NCBI RefSeq assembly: GCF_001641265.1
Contig: NW_020167528.1
Span: 1,178,001 to 1,242,000, forward strand
Direction of reading: 5' to 3'
Origin: Pseudogymnoascus destructans
Lineage: Eukaryota; Ascomycota; Leotiomycetes; Thelebolales; Thelebolaceae
DNA length: 64,000 bases
The notes beneath the pieces are model-generated. The model saw nothing but the letters and a program-made list of their open reading frames with translations, had not been told where the DNA came from and searched no databases. A program made the translations under genes and the position numbers. Every line of letters begins with the position of its first letter. Position 1 is the first letter of the stretch. Shown in pieces: positions 63,660-64,000 of the stretch.

Positions 63660-64000
63660 ATGGCCACGGCTAACGCAGTATACGTGAGTAAACAACGCTG
63701 AAAACCACAACACTTCGTGATGGAATCGTGCTGATGATAGGGGATATAGAAAGCTCTCAATGAGATAGTGCTCAATCCTAAATATGCCGACTTATTCGCC
63801 CTCGTGAAAGCCGCGCGCAATGGTGCTGTTTACGGCGCAAAAATCCGTTTCCCCCATGCCTTGGTGTATGCATCCCCTCCCACCCTCGCTCCTCCTCCTA
63901 GGCAAGCAAACATACTGACAATGATTTCATAGCATGATCTTTCTCTTCCGCTCCGGAACGTAAGTCACAACCCCCCATCCCCCCTTCTACCCAAAGCTAA
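63660..64000 (+). CDS. PXMP4: Peroxisomal membrane protein 4 (PXMP4), 5' part
   Basis: Cut by the window edge. Exons seen: 63660-63683 (MATANAVY), 63750-63865 and 63933-63959, followed by a GTAAGT donor; the rest lies beyond 64000. Translation reads ALNEIVLNPKYADLFALVKA, ARNGAVYGAKIRFPHALV and MIFLFRSGT, the start of the PXMP4/PMP24 family (Tim17-like multi-pass protein). Known: a peroxisomal membrane protein, found in fungi as well as animals; its transport function is not established. The second and third exons join within a Val codon, which restores the family phrase. Confidence 0.9.

Noticed and set aside
1..64000. A secondary-metabolite or other functional gene cluster
   Set aside because: No polyketide synthase, NRPS, terpene synthase, cluster regulator or co-directional accessory enzymes; the genes are mixed housekeeping functions.

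Overview
The window comes from the nuclear genome of a filamentous ascomycete (Pezizomycotina). Supporting signs are compact genes with 50-100 base GT-AG introns and CTAAC-type branch points, a DASH-complex subunit (DAD1), Rho4, a fungal flotillin, pogo/Fot1-type transposons, and C-to-T decay of repeats of the kind left by RIP (repeat-induced point mutation). The species cannot be named from the sequence alone.

Layout. 0-6 kb: RNase P subunit family protein, ZPR1, two adjacent TIR elements, an intron-containing tRNA-Leu(UAG) and, divergent from it, SEN54 of the tRNA-splicing endonuclease. 7-10 kb: a large uncharacterised protein with two copies of one module. 11-18 kb: a CYP10-type cyclophilin, a CTACT satellite, an arrestin-like protein, DAD1 and RHO4. 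18-26 kb: an LCB3-type lipid phosphatase, an SDR oxidoreductase, a TBC RabGAP and a hypothetical protein. 27-31 kb: a tandem array of four diverging copies of an unrecognised PPxY/coiled-coil gene family, interrupted by a Ty3/gypsy pol fragment. 31-40 kb: peroxisomal enoyl-CoA isomerase (ends SKL), ALG2, MCH1 and VPS11. 40-43.5 kb: transposon remnants and a perfect 838-bp-arm palindrome made of two LTR copies. 43.5-50 kb: a proline-rich protein, flotillin and a small unknown gene, all with single-base homopolymer frameshifts, then an AT-rich decayed transposase and a small Ser-rich protein. 50-51.5 kb: simple repeats, including 480 bp of CCCCAT. 51.8-56.0 kb: a pogo-like DNA transposon with both TIRs and an apparently open transposase frame, carrying three solo-LTR insertions, one nested inside another. 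56-64 kb: an FAD oxidoreductase with a frameshift, a large disordered nuclear-type protein with a PP1-docking motif, RPF2, and the start of PXMP4.

The housekeeping genes belong to general eukaryotic processes (RNA processing, ribosome biogenesis, vesicle tethering, N-glycosylation, peroxisomes, cell polarity) and do not form one pathway. The unusual content lies in the transposon-rich stretches (27-31, 40-43 and 48-56 kb). I found no biosynthetic cluster, CRISPR array or other obvious new multi-gene system. The strongest candidates for a second look are the PPxY/heptad gene array, the LTR palindrome and the nested transposon stack.
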